A stretch of 64,000 nucleotides of DNA from Variovorax sp. OK212 (GCF_900112425.1 NZ_FOLP01000001.1:720082-784081), one strand, 5' to 3'; positions 8,114-18,177 are shown, counted from the stretch's first letter. Notes: generated by a model from the sequence alone, not told the origin. Made by a program: numbers and translations.

Positions 8114-11100
8114 TCAGGGCTTCTTCTTCGGGCTCTTCTTCGCCGCCGAGCGGCCCACGGGCCGCACCGGTGTCACGGGCGACGGTGGCGGTGCGGGCGG
8201 GGGACTGGCCGCCAGGATGCGCTTCGCGCGCTCGATCAGCGTGGCGGCCATCTGCTTGTCGCCCAACGCGTCGGCCAGCTTGGCGGGTGCGATCTCCACC
8301 ACGCCCTCGACATCGACGATGCCTGCTGCATTGAGCCGCTTTCGCGTGGCTTCGTCAACGTCCAGCTTCTCCAGCGGCGTGCGCACCTTGGGTGCGGGTG
8401 GTGCGGGGGGCGTGGGGGGTGTGGGGGCCGGCGGCGTCGGTGCAGGCGGAGCGGGCGGAGCGGGCGGCGAAGGTGGCGGCGGCGGTGGTGGTGTCGGTGT
8501 GCCGGGCGCCGTCCGCGTCCCGAAGATCACCGTGCCGTCCACCGCGACCGACTTCGGCACGATGCGCACCGGCCCGGTCAGCGTCACCTGCACGTTGGCA
8601 CCGGGGCCGAGGCGCACCGGGTCCTTGCCGCGCACGATCTCCTGCTTGCCGGCCGCGTCGGTCACGCGCAGGAACAGGTCGCCCTCCTTCTCCAGCACGG
8701 CCGCCTGCTTGGGGTCGTACACGGCCGAGAAGGCGCCCGCCGCGTCGGTGGTGCCCACCACGTCGACCTGCGTGCCGTTGGCGCGCAGCAGGCCCATCAC
8801 GTAGCCCTGCTGGCCCTGGCCGCGCGCGTTGACGAAGCGCCCGCCCAGCGTGGCGCCGCCGTCCACCGCCGTGGGCACCTGCACCGTCGCCACCTCGGCG
8901 CTGCTGGCGATGACCTGCGAGGTCTGCGCGCCCGCGTCGGCCTGCGCCTGCAGCGCCTGCGCCATCGGGTGGTCCGCGCCCAGCTTCACCGACAGGCGCT
9001 GCGCCTCGTAGCTGTAGGCCTTGGTGGTGGCCACGTGCGTCTCGTTGGCCACGGCCATCGAGCGCGCGGCGTACTGGCGCGAGAGGTTGCCCATCTCGGC
9101 CGTGGTGAAGGCGTTGTCGGGCAGCGTGCCGCCCAGCTCGCGCGCGTTGGCCGAGAGCGATTGCGTGGCGAACTGCGCCAGCCCCGCGCCGTTGCCGAAG
9201 GTGCGCTCGCAGAACGTCGCGTCGAGCACCTGGTTGGGCGTGTCGACCGTCGGCAGCGGGTTGGCGCCGACGCGCGCGGGCCGCGCCACGATGCAGTGGT
9301 CGGCCTGGTTGAGCGCGGTGATGTTGGTGCGAAAGCCCTGCGTGAGCGCCGAGATGGTGTGGTTCGCGTCCTCGCGAAAGCGCGAGCCGGTGGCGCGCAC
9401 CGTGTCGCCCATCAGCACCGCGTTGGCCAGGAAGGGCTCGCGCCGGAACACCGACGAGGTGTTGGCCGAGTAGCCCAGGTCGTCGAAGCACAGCAGCGCC
9501 TGCGAGGTGAGCGAACGGTTCACGCTGCCCAGGCGCACGTAGTTGTCGTCGAACAGCGTCTCGCCGCCCGGCAGCACCAGCTCGGCGCGCGCCGCGTAGG
9601 CATTGGCGTTGTCGAAGTACTTGCCCAGCGTGCGCGCCAGCAGCCGGTGGATGCCGCCCAGGTTGAACAGCAGCACGCCGCCCACCACGGTGTCGAGCAG
9701 CCCGAAGCGCCCGCTGTACTCGCTGTTGAGGTGGTTGTTGGCGATCGACACCGGCCCGAAGGCGTAGCTGGTGAGCGCGCGGCCGGCCGGCTGGTCCACG
9801 CGGTTGTCGTGCACGCGCAGCGCCGGCTTGCGCCCGCTGGAAGCGGCGAACTGCGAGGTCAGCGCGCCCGCGAAGCGGATGTAGAAACCGCCGCGAAGGC
9901 CCTGCAGGCGGTTGTCGTCGGCGCCGACGGCCACCGTGCCGTTGGCGGCCAGCACGTTGTCGGTGATCTCCAGGTCGTTGCCGTAGCCCACGAACACGCC
10001 GCACACCGGGTCGATGGCGTTGGGGCCGTTCCCGTACACGTGGTTGCCCGAGATCACCACCGACTCGACGATGGCCAGCGACACGCCGCCGCGCCCGATC
10101 ACCTGCGCGTCCTTGCGCATCGCGTCGGTGAAGGGGTTGCGCAGGTTGTCGTGCAGCCGGTTGGCCAGGATGGTCATGTCGCGCACCAGGTCGGTGGCGC
10201 GCAGCAGCGGCGTCAGCGCGAGGTTGAGGATGGCGGTGTCGATGTACGCCAGCAGCGCGCCCTTGGGGTCGTTGGCGGGCACGGCCGGCGTCTTCGCGCC
10301 GAGCGTGGCGCCCTCGCGCAGCGCGAAGCCGATGCCCGACAGGCCCATCATCGAGATGTCGTTGTCCTCGATGCCGATCTCGTGCAGGAAGCCGCGCCTG
10401 GCCGCCGCCGCGTTCACCGCGCGCGGCGCGACGGTCACGGCGTTCACCAGCACGCCGTCGGCATCGCGCGCCTCGGCCACGCGCAGTACGCGGTACTGCG
10501 GCGACACGTCCAGCGTGTAGGCGCCCGCGGCGGTCTTCACGCTGGCCATGCCCTGCGCGTCGCTGCGGTCGGTGGCGGTGGTGTCGGCCTCCAGGTACAC
10601 GTCGACGTCGGGCACGGGCTTGCCCTTCTCGTCCTGCACCAGCGCGATGAACTGGCCGTTGGCCGTGACGTTCACCGCGGCGGCCGGGGCTTCGGGTTCG
10701 GCCGCCGCGGTGGCGGTCGAGAGCGAGGTGCTCAGGCTGTTGGTGCCTGTGTTCGCGTTGTTGTTCGTGCGAAGGATGATCACCGGCGGCGGCGGATCGA
10801 TGTCGCCGCCCAGCGTGACGCCGTTGCCCCCGCCGCCCACGACGCGGTTCTCCAGGATGCGCACGCGCTCCGAGCCCTGGCGCACGTGGATGCCGCCAAA
10901 GGCGCGGTACGGCTGCCTGGGCACCAGCTTCACCAGCGCGAAGGCCCACACCTTGAAGGCGTAGAGCAGCACCAGCCTGGGAAAGCGGTAGATCACCTGC
11001 GGCCGCGCGCACGGGTCGGCCGGGTCGCGCGTCGGGTCGTCGTCGGGCGTGTCGGGGTCGTTGGGCGTGTCGTCCACGAAGGGCAGCAGCACCAGCGTGT

Positions 11101-12970
11101 TGCGCTCGATCAGCACGTCGTCGGCGTTGATCGAGATGGTGGCGCGCCCGTCCACCGTGTCGAGCAGGTGCAGCCGGTTGTCGTCGATCTTCAGCTCGGC
11201 CGCCTGCGTCGCGCGGATGGCGTTGGTGCGCGCGATGATGCGGCAGCCGTGCACGCGCAGGTCGCGGCAGCTGCCTTCGGCGCTGCCCTCGATGGCCACG
11301 GCAATGCCGTCGTAGGTGACGAGGTCGAGCTCGCGCACCTCGATGCCGTCGCAGTCGGTGAACGACAGGATCGGCAGCGCGCGCGTGTCGGTGCGCGGCA
11401 GCACGATGGAACGGCGCGCGCAGCCGTGGATCACCACGTTGCGCCGGCCCGTGAGCGCGAGGTTGGCGCGGTGCAGGCCGGGCAGCAGGCACAGCTCGCC
11501 GCCGGCCAGCGGCAGGTGGCGCGCGGCCTCCTCGAGTTCGTTGAAGTCGCCGAAGCTCGACACGCCGTCGCCGATGAGGAAGGTGCAGCAGATCTTCTGG
11601 TTGGTGAGCGGGCGAAAGCGCTTGCGGCAGTCTTCGATGGCGCCCGAGATGTCGGTGTTGCGCCGCCCGGTCCAGTCGATCTCGGCGAGCGCCACGCGGT
11701 GGTAGACGATGCCCACGGGCGGCGCATCGTTCACCAGCACGGCGGGGTTGGCGATTTCGCCCGCGCGCACCGCGAAGGTCCAGTAGTCGCCCGCGCGGTA
11801 GTTGCCTGCGGCCGGTGCGTCGAACTGCAGGCGGATGCCGTCGCGCAGCTCCACCGGATCGGCCGCATCGGTGAAGGCCGCGATGTCCTCGATGCCGTTC
11901 CACAGCCGGAAGAACACCGAGTCGGTGGTCGAGGGCAGGGCGCCGAACACGGGCGGCACGGCCAGCTCGAGGTCGTGGTCGGTGGTGAGCGTGGCCATGG
12001 CGCCGCAGCTCACCTGCCAGGCGCCGACGGCCTCGTCGTACTGCAGGGCTTCGAGGTAGAAGGCGTTCAGGCCCGAATGGATGACCGCCGCGCGCCCCGC
12101 GTCGATGGTCACGCGCGGCGGGTTCACCGTGGCGTCGAAGCGCCCGCGCCCCGCGAGCCCGCCGTTCCACTGCGACCACTTGAAGCGCGGCGCGCCCGCC
12201 GCGCCCGCCGTGGTGTCGGCGATCTCGATGCGGTAAAGGTTGTGCTCGAAGCCCGTGTAGCCGCCGCCGCCCACCACGGGGCAATCGCCCGCGATGGCGA
12301 TCACCGGCGCCAGCGAGGCGGTGAGCCGGCCCTTGGCCGAGAGGTCGTCGCGCAGCTTGGCGCGGACCGTGTCGCAGTCTTCGTCCGGCCCCAGGCGCAG
12401 CAGGCGGATGCGGCAGTTGACGTAGGCGCGCTCGGTGGTGTCGGGCCCGCCGAGCGCGGGCTCGATGAGCCGCTCGGGGTACTGGAAGCCGTGCAGCGAT
12501 TCTTCCGACACCTCCAGGATCACCGCGTCGCGGACGTTGTCGTCGATGCTGTCGGCCGTGGGCAGCGGGCTCGACAGCGGCGGGCCGAAGTACAGCGCCG
12601 TGCGCTCGACCAGCGCGGCGGGGTCCGCGGCGGCGCCGGCCAGCCGCGCCAGGATGCCGTCGGCCCATGCGCGCCCCGGGTGCAGCTGCACATGCACCTG
12701 CCCGTCGACCACCGCGGCCGACTGCACCTTGAAGCCGTCGGGCTCGGTGGCCGGCACCGCGCACACGCCTGCACCGATGATGTCGCGCCCGGCCTGGCCC
12801 TGCCAGCCGAGCTCGAGCAACTGGGCGTCGGTGAAGTCGGTGTCCAGCGACACGCGGCCCTGCTGGTGCAGCACGCCGTTGACGTTGCGCAGCACGCCGT
12901 TGGCCGCGGGCGCCACGCCGCGCTCGTGCGCATGCGGGTCGAAGTCGAGGTTGGAGAAGTCGCCTTGCAT
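8114..12970 (-). CDS. Giant beta-helix tail-fibre/adhesin-like eCIS protein (DUF6519-like N-terminus)
   Basis: 1618 residues. The N-terminus (GDFSNLDFDPHAHERGV...VLHQQGRVSLDTDF) resembles the DUF6519 domain found in injection-system and phage-tail loci. The middle holds long stretches of right-handed beta-helix character, with repeated short units such as IRILENRVVGGGGNGV, LRVHDNRV and IEITDNVLAANG. A carboxypeptidase-regulatory-like segment sits around EKGKPVPDVDVYLEADTTATD. Then come a long Pro-rich tract, a short helix-hairpin-helix-like module (LEKLDVDEATRKRLNAAGI) and a Lys-rich tail. A fibre or receptor-binding role is inferred from size, beta-helix and place after the baseplate genes. 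Confidence 0.72.
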   Translation of the reverse strand: MQGDFSNLDFDPHAHERGVAPAANGVLRNVNGVLHQQGRVSLDTDFTDAQLLELGWQGQAGRDIIGAGVCAVPATEPDGFKVQSAAVVDGQVHVQLHPGRAWADGILARLAGAAADPAALVERTALYFGPPLSSPLPTADSIDDNVRDAVILEVSEESLHGFQYPERLIEPALGGPDTTERAYVNCRIRLLRLGPDEDCDTVRAKLRDDLSAKGRLTASLAPVIAIAGDCPVVGGGGYTGFEHNLYRIEIADTTAGAAGAPRFKWSQWNGGLAGRGRFDATVNPPRVTIDAGRAAVIHSGLNAFYLEALQYDEAVGAWQVSCGAMATLTTDHDLELAVPPVFGALPSTTDSVFFRLWNGIEDIAAFTDAADPVELRDGIRLQFDAPAAGNYRAGDYWTFAVRAGEIANPAVLVNDAPPVGIVYHRVALAEIDWTGRRNTDISGAIEDCRKRFRPLTNQKICCTFLIGDGVSSFGDFNELEEAARHLPLAGGELCLLPGLHRANLALTGRRNVVIHGCARRSIVLPRTDTRALPILSFTDCDGIEVRELDLVTYDGIAVAIEGSAEGSCRDLRVHGCRIIARTNAIRATQAAELKIDDNRLHLLDTVDGRATISINADDVLIERNTLVLLPFVDDTPNDPDTPDDDPTRDPADPCARPQVIYRFPRLVLLYAFKVWAFALVKLVPRQPYRAFGGIHVRQGSERVRILENRVVGGGGNGVTLGGDIDPPPPVIILRTNNNANTGTNSLSTSLSTATAAAEPEAPAAAVNVTANGQFIALVQDEKGKPVPDVDVYLEADTTATDRSDAQGMASVKTAAGAYTLDVSPQYRVLRVAEARDADGVLVNAVTVAPRAVNAAAARRGFLHEIGIEDNDISMMGLSGIGFALREGATLGAKTPAVPANDPKGALLAYIDTAILNLALTPLLRATDLVRDMTILANRLHDNLRNPFTDAMRKDAQVIGRGGVSLAIVESVVISGNHVYGNGPNAIDPVCGVFVGYGNDLEITDNVLAANGTVAVGADDNRLQGLRGGFYIRFAGALTSQFAASSGRKPALRVHDNRVDQPAGRALTSYAFGPVSIANNHLNSEYSGRFGLLDTVVGGVLLFNLGGIHRLLARTLGKYFDNANAYAARAELVLPGGETLFDDNYVRLGSVNRSLTSQALLCFDDLGYSANTSSVFRREPFLANAVLMGDTVRATGSRFREDANHTISALTQGFRTNITALNQADHCIVARPARVGANPLPTVDTPNQVLDATFCERTFGNGAGLAQFATQSLSANARELGGTLPDNAFTTAEMGNLSRQYAARSMAVANETHVATTKAYSYEAQRLSVKLGADHPMAQALQAQADAGAQTSQVIASSAEVATVQVPTAVDGGATLGGRFVNARGQGQQGYVMGLLRANGTQVDVVGTTDAAGAFSAVYDPKQAAVLEKEGDLFLRVTDAAGKQEIVRGKDPVRLGPGANVQVTLTGPVRIVPKSVAVDGTVIFGTRTAPGTPTPPPPPPPSPPAPPAPPAPTPPAPTPPTPPAPPAPKVRTPLEKLDVDEATRKRLNAAGIVDVEGVVEIAPAKLADALGDKQMAATLIERAKRILAASPPPAPPPSPVTPVRPVGRSAAKKSPKKKP

Positions 12971-12989
12971 GAGAGCCCCCTCGTTGTGT

Positions 12990-15332
12990 CTACGTCACCG
13001 GCACGACCAGCGGCCGCACGCCGACCGGCATGAACTCGCGCAGCCGCACCTGAAGATTGGTCCACTTGTGCGCTTCGAGCAGGAAGCCGAAGGCGCCCAT
13101 CGCGTCGTCGTCGGGCCCGCGCGTGCGAATGCGCACGTCGCTGCCGCGCGCCAGCTGCGCGTAGCCCGGGTCGCCGAAGCGCTCGGCCGTGAAGGCCAGC
13201 CGGGCACCGCCCGCGTCGTCCCCCCCGTGCAGGCAGAAGTGGTTGGGCGGCAGCCGGTCGGCGTCGCCGCTGAACCAGCTCCACTTGAGGCAGCCGTGCT
13301 GGTTGTCGAGCACCTCGAAGCGCTGCGCGAACAGCCCGCCCGCGCCGCCCACCCGGCTCACGCGCACCGGGCCGAAGGCGGTGAGGCCCTGGAACTGCAG
13401 CGGCGCGGCCCAGCCGTTCGCGGGGTCGGTAGCGCCGCCGATGGCAAAGCTGCCGTTGGCCGGGTCGCCCACGCCGAGGCCGGCGTCCACGATGCTGTCG
13501 GCGATGTCCAGGCGGTAGCGCTCGTCCACCGCGATCGCGCCGGTCACCGAGCGCTGCACCACGATGTCGGGCGTCGGAGCGAAGGCGTCGCGGTCGGCCG
13601 CCTGCGTGAAGCCGTAGCCGTCTTCCAGGTGCAGCGCGGGCGTCATCGGCGCGCGGCTGTCGTCGCGCAATGCGTGGCCGCCGGGGTCGAGCGTGCAACC
13701 GATGATTTCGAGCCGCGCAAGGGCAGCGCGGCCGATGAGCGCGCTGCCGGCCGCAAAGCCCGCGCCGGGCGCGAGGTGCAGGCCTTCGAGGCGCACCGCG
13801 GGCGCGTCGAGCGTGGCGTCCACCGCGTCGACCGGCCTGAACCCGAGCGCTCGTGCGAGCACGATCACGGGCCGGTGCCCGTCGGCCGCGCGCAGCGTGA
13901 GCGAATGCGCGAGCCGCACCGACACGCCACCGTCGATCGCCGTGCCCGCGAGCGCGCCGATGTCCAGCGGGTGCACGCCGCTGTCCTGGATCTCGATGAC
14001 CACCGGCTGCGTGGCGGCATCGAGGTTGTCCATCTGCGCCTGCAGCGAGGTGCCGCCGGGCAGCGCGCTGGCCTCGCGCACCTCGGCGCCGGTGCGATCG
14101 AAGGGCGCGCGCACCACCGGGTGCGCGCCGACCGGGCCGGGGCTTGCATAGGTGAAGCTGGTGTACAGGTGCGGCACGGCGCCGGTGGCCAGCGCGTCGC
14201 GCTGCGCCGCCGTGCCCACGCCGATCAGCAGGCGGCCGATGTCGGGGTCGATCACGATCTCGCCGTCGGCCACCGGCCGGCGCAGGCCGGTTTCCCAGGC
14301 GCAGAGGTTGTCGCCGCGGAACTGCCAGGCGGTGGCTGCGAAGGCGGCCTGCGCCGACTGCGGCAGGAAGATGTTCAGGCCCACGTTCGCCAGGTCGAGC
14401 CCGGTGGGCGGCGCGGCCGTGTCGTCGAAGAAGTCGACGCGCACATAGGCGTCGGGGTGGCCGGCCGGCGCGCCGGTGGTGATGCGCGCGTCGCGCATCA
14501 GGTCGGGCACGGCGTCGGGCTGCGTGAGCGGCGCGACCACGCCGCCCGACGCGCCCAGGTCGAGGTCGGCGGGCCGCGCGATGTTGAAGAGCTGCACCGG
14601 CCGGTCCAGCGGGTGCAGGTCGAGCCGGACGACGAAGCGCGCGAGCGGCACGGGCTGCGCGCCGAGGTCGGTGACGCCCTTCACCAGCGGCGGCAGCGCA
14701 GGCCATTGCCAGGCCGCGAGCCGCCATAAGAAGATCGCCAGGTTCGGCAGGTTGACGTGGCGCACGTCGTCGACCGCGGGCTTCACGTCGGCGGTGTACG
14801 CGAAGCTGTCGAAGGGCGTGCCCAGCAACGCCAGCGAGGCCGGGTCGCGAACCGGCGCGGTGCCGCCGCGCGGGACCATGAAGCGCGTGATGCTCTCGCT
14901 GCCCCACGGCGGCAGCCCGCCCGCGTCGGGCCGCTGGTGGTTCAGGTGCTGGCGCCAGCCCAGGTTTTCGCGCAGCTCCACGCCGCGGCAGGCCCAGCCC
15001 GTGAGGTCGGCCGCCAGCCGCTCGATGGCGCCCAGCGTGCCCTTGCGGCGGCGCAGCGCAATGGTGTCGGCCACGTCGGCGCGCAGCGTGCGCGGCTCGC
15101 CCTTCAGGTGCGTGGTGCCGAGCAGGTCGCCGAGGTAGGGCACCACCCAGTCTTCGCAGGTGTCGATGAACAGGTTGTCGTAGAGCCGGCCGATGTCGTC
15201 GTGCAGCGCGCCGAAGGCCTCCTCGATGGCGCCGAGGTAGGCGCGCAGCGGGTAGGCGGGCGACTGCTCCGCGTCGCGCGTGCGGTAGATCTCGGGCAGG
15301 CGGTCGAAGAGCGGGACGGTGGGTGTGCTCAT
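12990..15332 (-). CDS. Baseplate/tail protein I-like (gpI family) eCIS component
   Basis: 780 residues from the ATG at 15332, preceded by AGGGAG with 7-base spacing. Residues 1-120 (LFDRLPEIYRTRDAE...YLGAIEEAFGALHDDIGRLYDNLFIDTCEDWVVPYLGDLLG, followed by a RKGTLGAIERLAADLTGW segment) match the phage tail protein I / P2 gpI family. That family connects the baseplate wedge to fibres. The remaining 600 or so residues are beta-rich, with a predicted beta-helix stretch (IVVQRSVTGAI, IDIADSIVDAGLG). It sits between baseplate-J and the giant beta-helix gene, the expected position for a fibre-attachment protein. A long N-terminal in-frame extension covers palindromic repeats and was rejected. Confidence 0.78.
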   Translation of the reverse strand: MSTPTVPLFDRLPEIYRTRDAEQSPAYPLRAYLGAIEEAFGALHDDIGRLYDNLFIDTCEDWVVPYLGDLLGTTHLKGEPRTLRADVADTIALRRRKGTLGAIERLAADLTGWACRGVELRENLGWRQHLNHQRPDAGGLPPWGSESITRFMVPRGGTAPVRDPASLALLGTPFDSFAYTADVKPAVDDVRHVNLPNLAIFLWRLAAWQWPALPPLVKGVTDLGAQPVPLARFVVRLDLHPLDRPVQLFNIARPADLDLGASGGVVAPLTQPDAVPDLMRDARITTGAPAGHPDAYVRVDFFDDTAAPPTGLDLANVGLNIFLPQSAQAAFAATAWQFRGDNLCAWETGLRRPVADGEIVIDPDIGRLLIGVGTAAQRDALATGAVPHLYTSFTYASPGPVGAHPVVRAPFDRTGAEVREASALPGGTSLQAQMDNLDAATQPVVIEIQDSGVHPLDIGALAGTAIDGGVSVRLAHSLTLRAADGHRPVIVLARALGFRPVDAVDATLDAPAVRLEGLHLAPGAGFAAGSALIGRAALARLEIIGCTLDPGGHALRDDSRAPMTPALHLEDGYGFTQAADRDAFAPTPDIVVQRSVTGAIAVDERYRLDIADSIVDAGLGVGDPANGSFAIGGATDPANGWAAPLQFQGLTAFGPVRVSRVGGAGGLFAQRFEVLDNQHGCLKWSWFSGDADRLPPNHFCLHGGDDAGGARLAFTAERFGDPGYAQLARGSDVRIRTRGPDDDAMGAFGFLLEAHKWTNLQVRLREFMPVGVRPLVVPVT

Positions 15333-15354
15333 GCGGACGCTCCCTGTCTTTCTC

Positions 15355-15500
15355 CTTCTCCCCAGATGGGGAAGGAGTGGGGCCCTTGTCTTTCTCCCTC
15401 CCCTTCCGGGGGAGGGCAGGGGTGGGGGCCAGCGGCGCATCCACGGGGCGCCCTGCCTGCCCCCATCCCAACCTTCCCCCAGCGGGGGAAGAAGCAAGAC
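15355..15500. repeat. REP-like palindrome cluster inside the eCIS operon
   Basis: The 190-base gap between the gpI-like and baseplate-J genes holds three G/C-rich palindromes: CTCCCCAGATGGGGAAG near 15358, CCCTCCCCTTCCGGGGGAGGG near 15394 and CTTCCCCCAGCGGGGGAAG near 15472. They are alternately spaced by pyrimidine-rich TTTCTCC-type sequence. The arrangement looks like REP/BIME-type intergenic repeats. It is transcribed with the operon and could form stable RNA hairpins. Confidence 0.7.
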
Positions 15501-15522
15501 CGAACGGTGAGGCGGTGGGTGT

Positions 15523-18177
15523 TCATGCGCATTCCCCCGCCGACGGTTCGACCGCCGGCGTCAGCGTGAGGTGCGCGGGCAGCAGCTGCAGCAGCTCGCG
15601 CGGCGTGCACGGCAGCAGCGCGGCCAGGGGGCGCGGCGGGTTGGGCGGCAGCGGCGTCGTCACATCGACCACCCCCGCGGCGAAGCGTCCCATCGCAACC
15701 ACGCGGCACCACAGCACGCCGGGCACGTTCTGCAGCCGGCCTTCGATGCGGCTCGCGTACTCGCGCTCGCCGAGGCGGCGCGCGCGCAGGCCGAACAGGC
15801 CGGTGCGCTCGTTGTCGGCATCGCCCGCCAGCCCCATCGCCGCGCGCAGGCCAGCAGCGACGTCTTCCGCGCGGTAGCTCGGGTCGCGCGCATAGGTCAG
15901 GTCGGCGAACACGTAGCGCAGCAGGGCCTGCTGCACGATCACCGGAAAGCGGTCGGGCCCGCGGCAGCGCTGCGCATGGGCGAGCGTGGCGCGCACGTCC
16001 GCGAACTCGGCCTCGCGACCGGCTTCGAGCAGCACGCGCAGGATCACCGCGGGCACGCCCTGGTACAGGTCCCAGGCCGCGGTCGCCGTCGTCACGCCGG
16101 GCACCGACAGCGTCTCTGTCTCGAAGTCGCGCAGGCTCACGAGGCGCCCCAGGCTCTGCACCTTGCCCGGTGCGGCCTCGCGGGCCTTCTCCTGGTCCTC
16201 GGGGTCGGCACCGCCCGAGACGATGCCGGCCAGCGACACCTTGTCGAAGCCGTCGGGCCGCTCGCTCGACGAGGGCGTGGCGCCGGGCTTCACGGGTCCG
16301 CGCGCACCCGTGCCGCTGCGGTAGCGCGCCACCACGTTCTTCACGCCCGACGGCAGGCGCGCGCCCATCTCGCCGTCGCCGAACTGCACGAAGCTGCGGT
16401 TCTCGGCGTCCTCGCGCACGATGTAGATCTCTTCCTGCGGACCGTGGCCGAAGAAGCTGTCGACGCGCGTCCACAGCCGCGCGCCGACCCAGACCTCGAG
16501 GAAGGGCGTCTGCGGCGGCACGGCGCCGTTCGACAGCCAGTAGGTCAGCGGCGACCTGGGCAGTGCGAAGGTCTGCAGCGGCTGCCGCGCGTCGCCGTTG
16601 CCGAGCACCGCGTCGGCTTCCTGCTTGCCCTGCGTGGCGTCGGCGAGGTTGCCGAACACGGTGACAGGCGGCTTCGTCTCGTCGAAGTCGGCGCGCGTGA
16701 AGGGCGCTGGCGCGCGGTCGAACGACAGCGGCCACATGCGTGCCGGGTCTGGCGCTGCCTGCGAGAAGTCCGCGGGCCCATTGGTGCATGTCAGTTCCAC
16801 GCTGCGGCCGTCCGCATGCGACAGATACAGCTTGCGCCCCGCCAGCGCCCTGGCCTGCGCCGCGCTGCCGTAGAAGTTCAGCGCCTGCGTGCCGTTGGCG
16901 AAGGCCGTGCCGGCGAAGGCGGGCAGCGGGCGCAGCTGCAGCATCGGCCCCTTGGTCTCGTGCAGCCGCAGCGTGCGCAGGTCGGCCAGCGCCGGGAAGG
17001 CGGGAAAGGCCGAGGTCCAGTCGGGGGCGATGGCGCGGTCCAGCCGCACGAAGCTCGCGGGCATGTTGAGGTTGCCCCAGCGCGCGGGCTGCGAGCGCAC
17101 CGTGGCCAGGGTGCGCGTCACCGCGATGGGGAACCCGACCGTGCCGGTGATGAGCGCCGTGCCACCCGCGGCCAGGTCGTGCACCTCCTGCTCCAGCGGA
17201 AAGGTCTGCGGGTCGAGCACCATGTACGGGCTGGTGTAGCTGACGGTCGCCTTCGTGCCGCGCACGAAGGGCGTGGTGCTCACCGTGGTGACGGGCGCGC
17301 TGCCGCCGGTGCTTTCCACGAACTGCGGCGGCGCGCTCGCGCCGAAATGGCGAAAGCTGCGCCCCAGCAGGAAGGCGCGGCAATGCGTGAACCAGCCGTG
17401 CGTGAAGTTGCCCGCCAGCGTGAGGATCACGCGGCCGAGCTGGCGCTCGACCTTCTCCACGACCACGATCTCTTCGCAGCTCTGGTTCAGCGTCCAGCCC
17501 AGCGCCAGCTGGAACTGCAGGCCCAGCAGGCTCTCCTCGGGCACCAGCACCAGCCGGTCGCCCTTCTTGAGTTCCACCGCCTCGAGCGAGGCCGAGTCGT
17601 CCGCGCCGCCCACCGTGGCCAGCTCCACGCGCGCCTGCCCCGCGCCGATGATCCAGCCGTACTGCCGCTGGCGGTACAGGTTGAAGCGACCGAGGTGCGG
17701 CCAGGCGACGAGCTCGCCGGTGGTCTGGAAGTCGGCCGGCGCGCTCACGTCGCGCAGGTCGGCCTTCACCGGGAAGCCCACGCGCAGCGTCACCGGCTGC
17801 GTGCCGCGCGCCTCGAACGCGAAGGTGGCGCGCCCGCCGATGCCGGGCGCGAGCCGGTAGCCCGTGAGCCGCACCAGGTCGGCCACGCTGCTGCGCCAGG
17901 CGGCGGTGCGCAGGTAGGCCTCGTTGGCGTAGTGCTCCTGGTAGAAGCTCAGGATGTCGCCGAGCACGGCCGCGCCTTGCAGCAGCGCGATGGCCGGGTC
18001 GTCGGGGTCGCGGTGCGTCCATTCGGCCAGTTCGGGCGCGGCGTCGATGTGGCGCGTCATGGCCTCCACGAAGTCCGGGTAGCGGCCGATGCGCCACGCG
18101 ATGCGCGGCAGGCCGGGCCGGTTGAAGGGCAGCCGCGGAAACTGGAAGTCGTCGGTGATGAGCGGATCGCAGGCCAT
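15523..18177 (-). CDS. Baseplate J-like wedge protein (eCIS, Afp12/Pvc12-like)
   Basis: 884 residues. The N-terminus (DPAIALLQGAAVLGDILSFYQEHYANEAYLRTA...SVADLVRLTGYRLAPGIGG) is the signature of the large eCIS baseplate-J proteins. A later segment (FVQFGDGEMGARLPSG...ARYRSGTGARGPVKPG) matches the gpJ/gp6-like core of baseplate wedges. The protein ends with EYASRIEGRLQNVPGVLWC, another wedge hallmark. It assembles the baseplate around the hub. The start lies 2 bases after the stop of the previous gene, indicating tight co-translation. Related to but distinct from the neighbouring 839-residue wedge protein. Confidence 0.85.
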   Translation of the reverse strand: MACDPLITDDFQFPRLPFNRPGLPRIAWRIGRYPDFVEAMTRHIDAAPELAEWTHRDPDDPAIALLQGAAVLGDILSFYQEHYANEAYLRTAAWRSSVADLVRLTGYRLAPGIGGRATFAFEARGTQPVTLRVGFPVKADLRDVSAPADFQTTGELVAWPHLGRFNLYRQRQYGWIIGAGQARVELATVGGADDSASLEAVELKKGDRLVLVPEESLLGLQFQLALGWTLNQSCEEIVVVEKVERQLGRVILTLAGNFTHGWFTHCRAFLLGRSFRHFGASAPPQFVESTGGSAPVTTVSTTPFVRGTKATVSYTSPYMVLDPQTFPLEQEVHDLAAGGTALITGTVGFPIAVTRTLATVRSQPARWGNLNMPASFVRLDRAIAPDWTSAFPAFPALADLRTLRLHETKGPMLQLRPLPAFAGTAFANGTQALNFYGSAAQARALAGRKLYLSHADGRSVELTCTNGPADFSQAAPDPARMWPLSFDRAPAPFTRADFDETKPPVTVFGNLADATQGKQEADAVLGNGDARQPLQTFALPRSPLTYWLSNGAVPPQTPFLEVWVGARLWTRVDSFFGHGPQEEIYIVREDAENRSFVQFGDGEMGARLPSGVKNVVARYRSGTGARGPVKPGATPSSSERPDGFDKVSLAGIVSGGADPEDQEKAREAAPGKVQSLGRLVSLRDFETETLSVPGVTTATAAWDLYQGVPAVILRVLLEAGREAEFADVRATLAHAQRCRGPDRFPVIVQQALLRYVFADLTYARDPSYRAEDVAAGLRAAMGLAGDADNERTGLFGLRARRLGEREYASRIEGRLQNVPGVLWCRVVAMGRFAAGVVDVTTPLPPNPPRPLAALLPCTPRELLQLLPAHLTLTPAVEPSAGECA

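Noticed and set aside
7715..13033. A 1772-residue open frame on the plus strand through the fibre gene
   Set aside because: It is antisense to genes with clear domains and has the Arg/Ala/His-rich, low-complexity composition of a high-GC shadow frame.
15333..15497. N-terminal extension of the gpI-like protein by 55 residues
   Set aside because: It would translate the REP-like palindromes. The ATG at 15332 has a good ribosome binding site and begins the family signature.
15355..15500. CRISPR array
   Set aside because: The repeats are palindromic, unequal in length and too few, without regular spacers.
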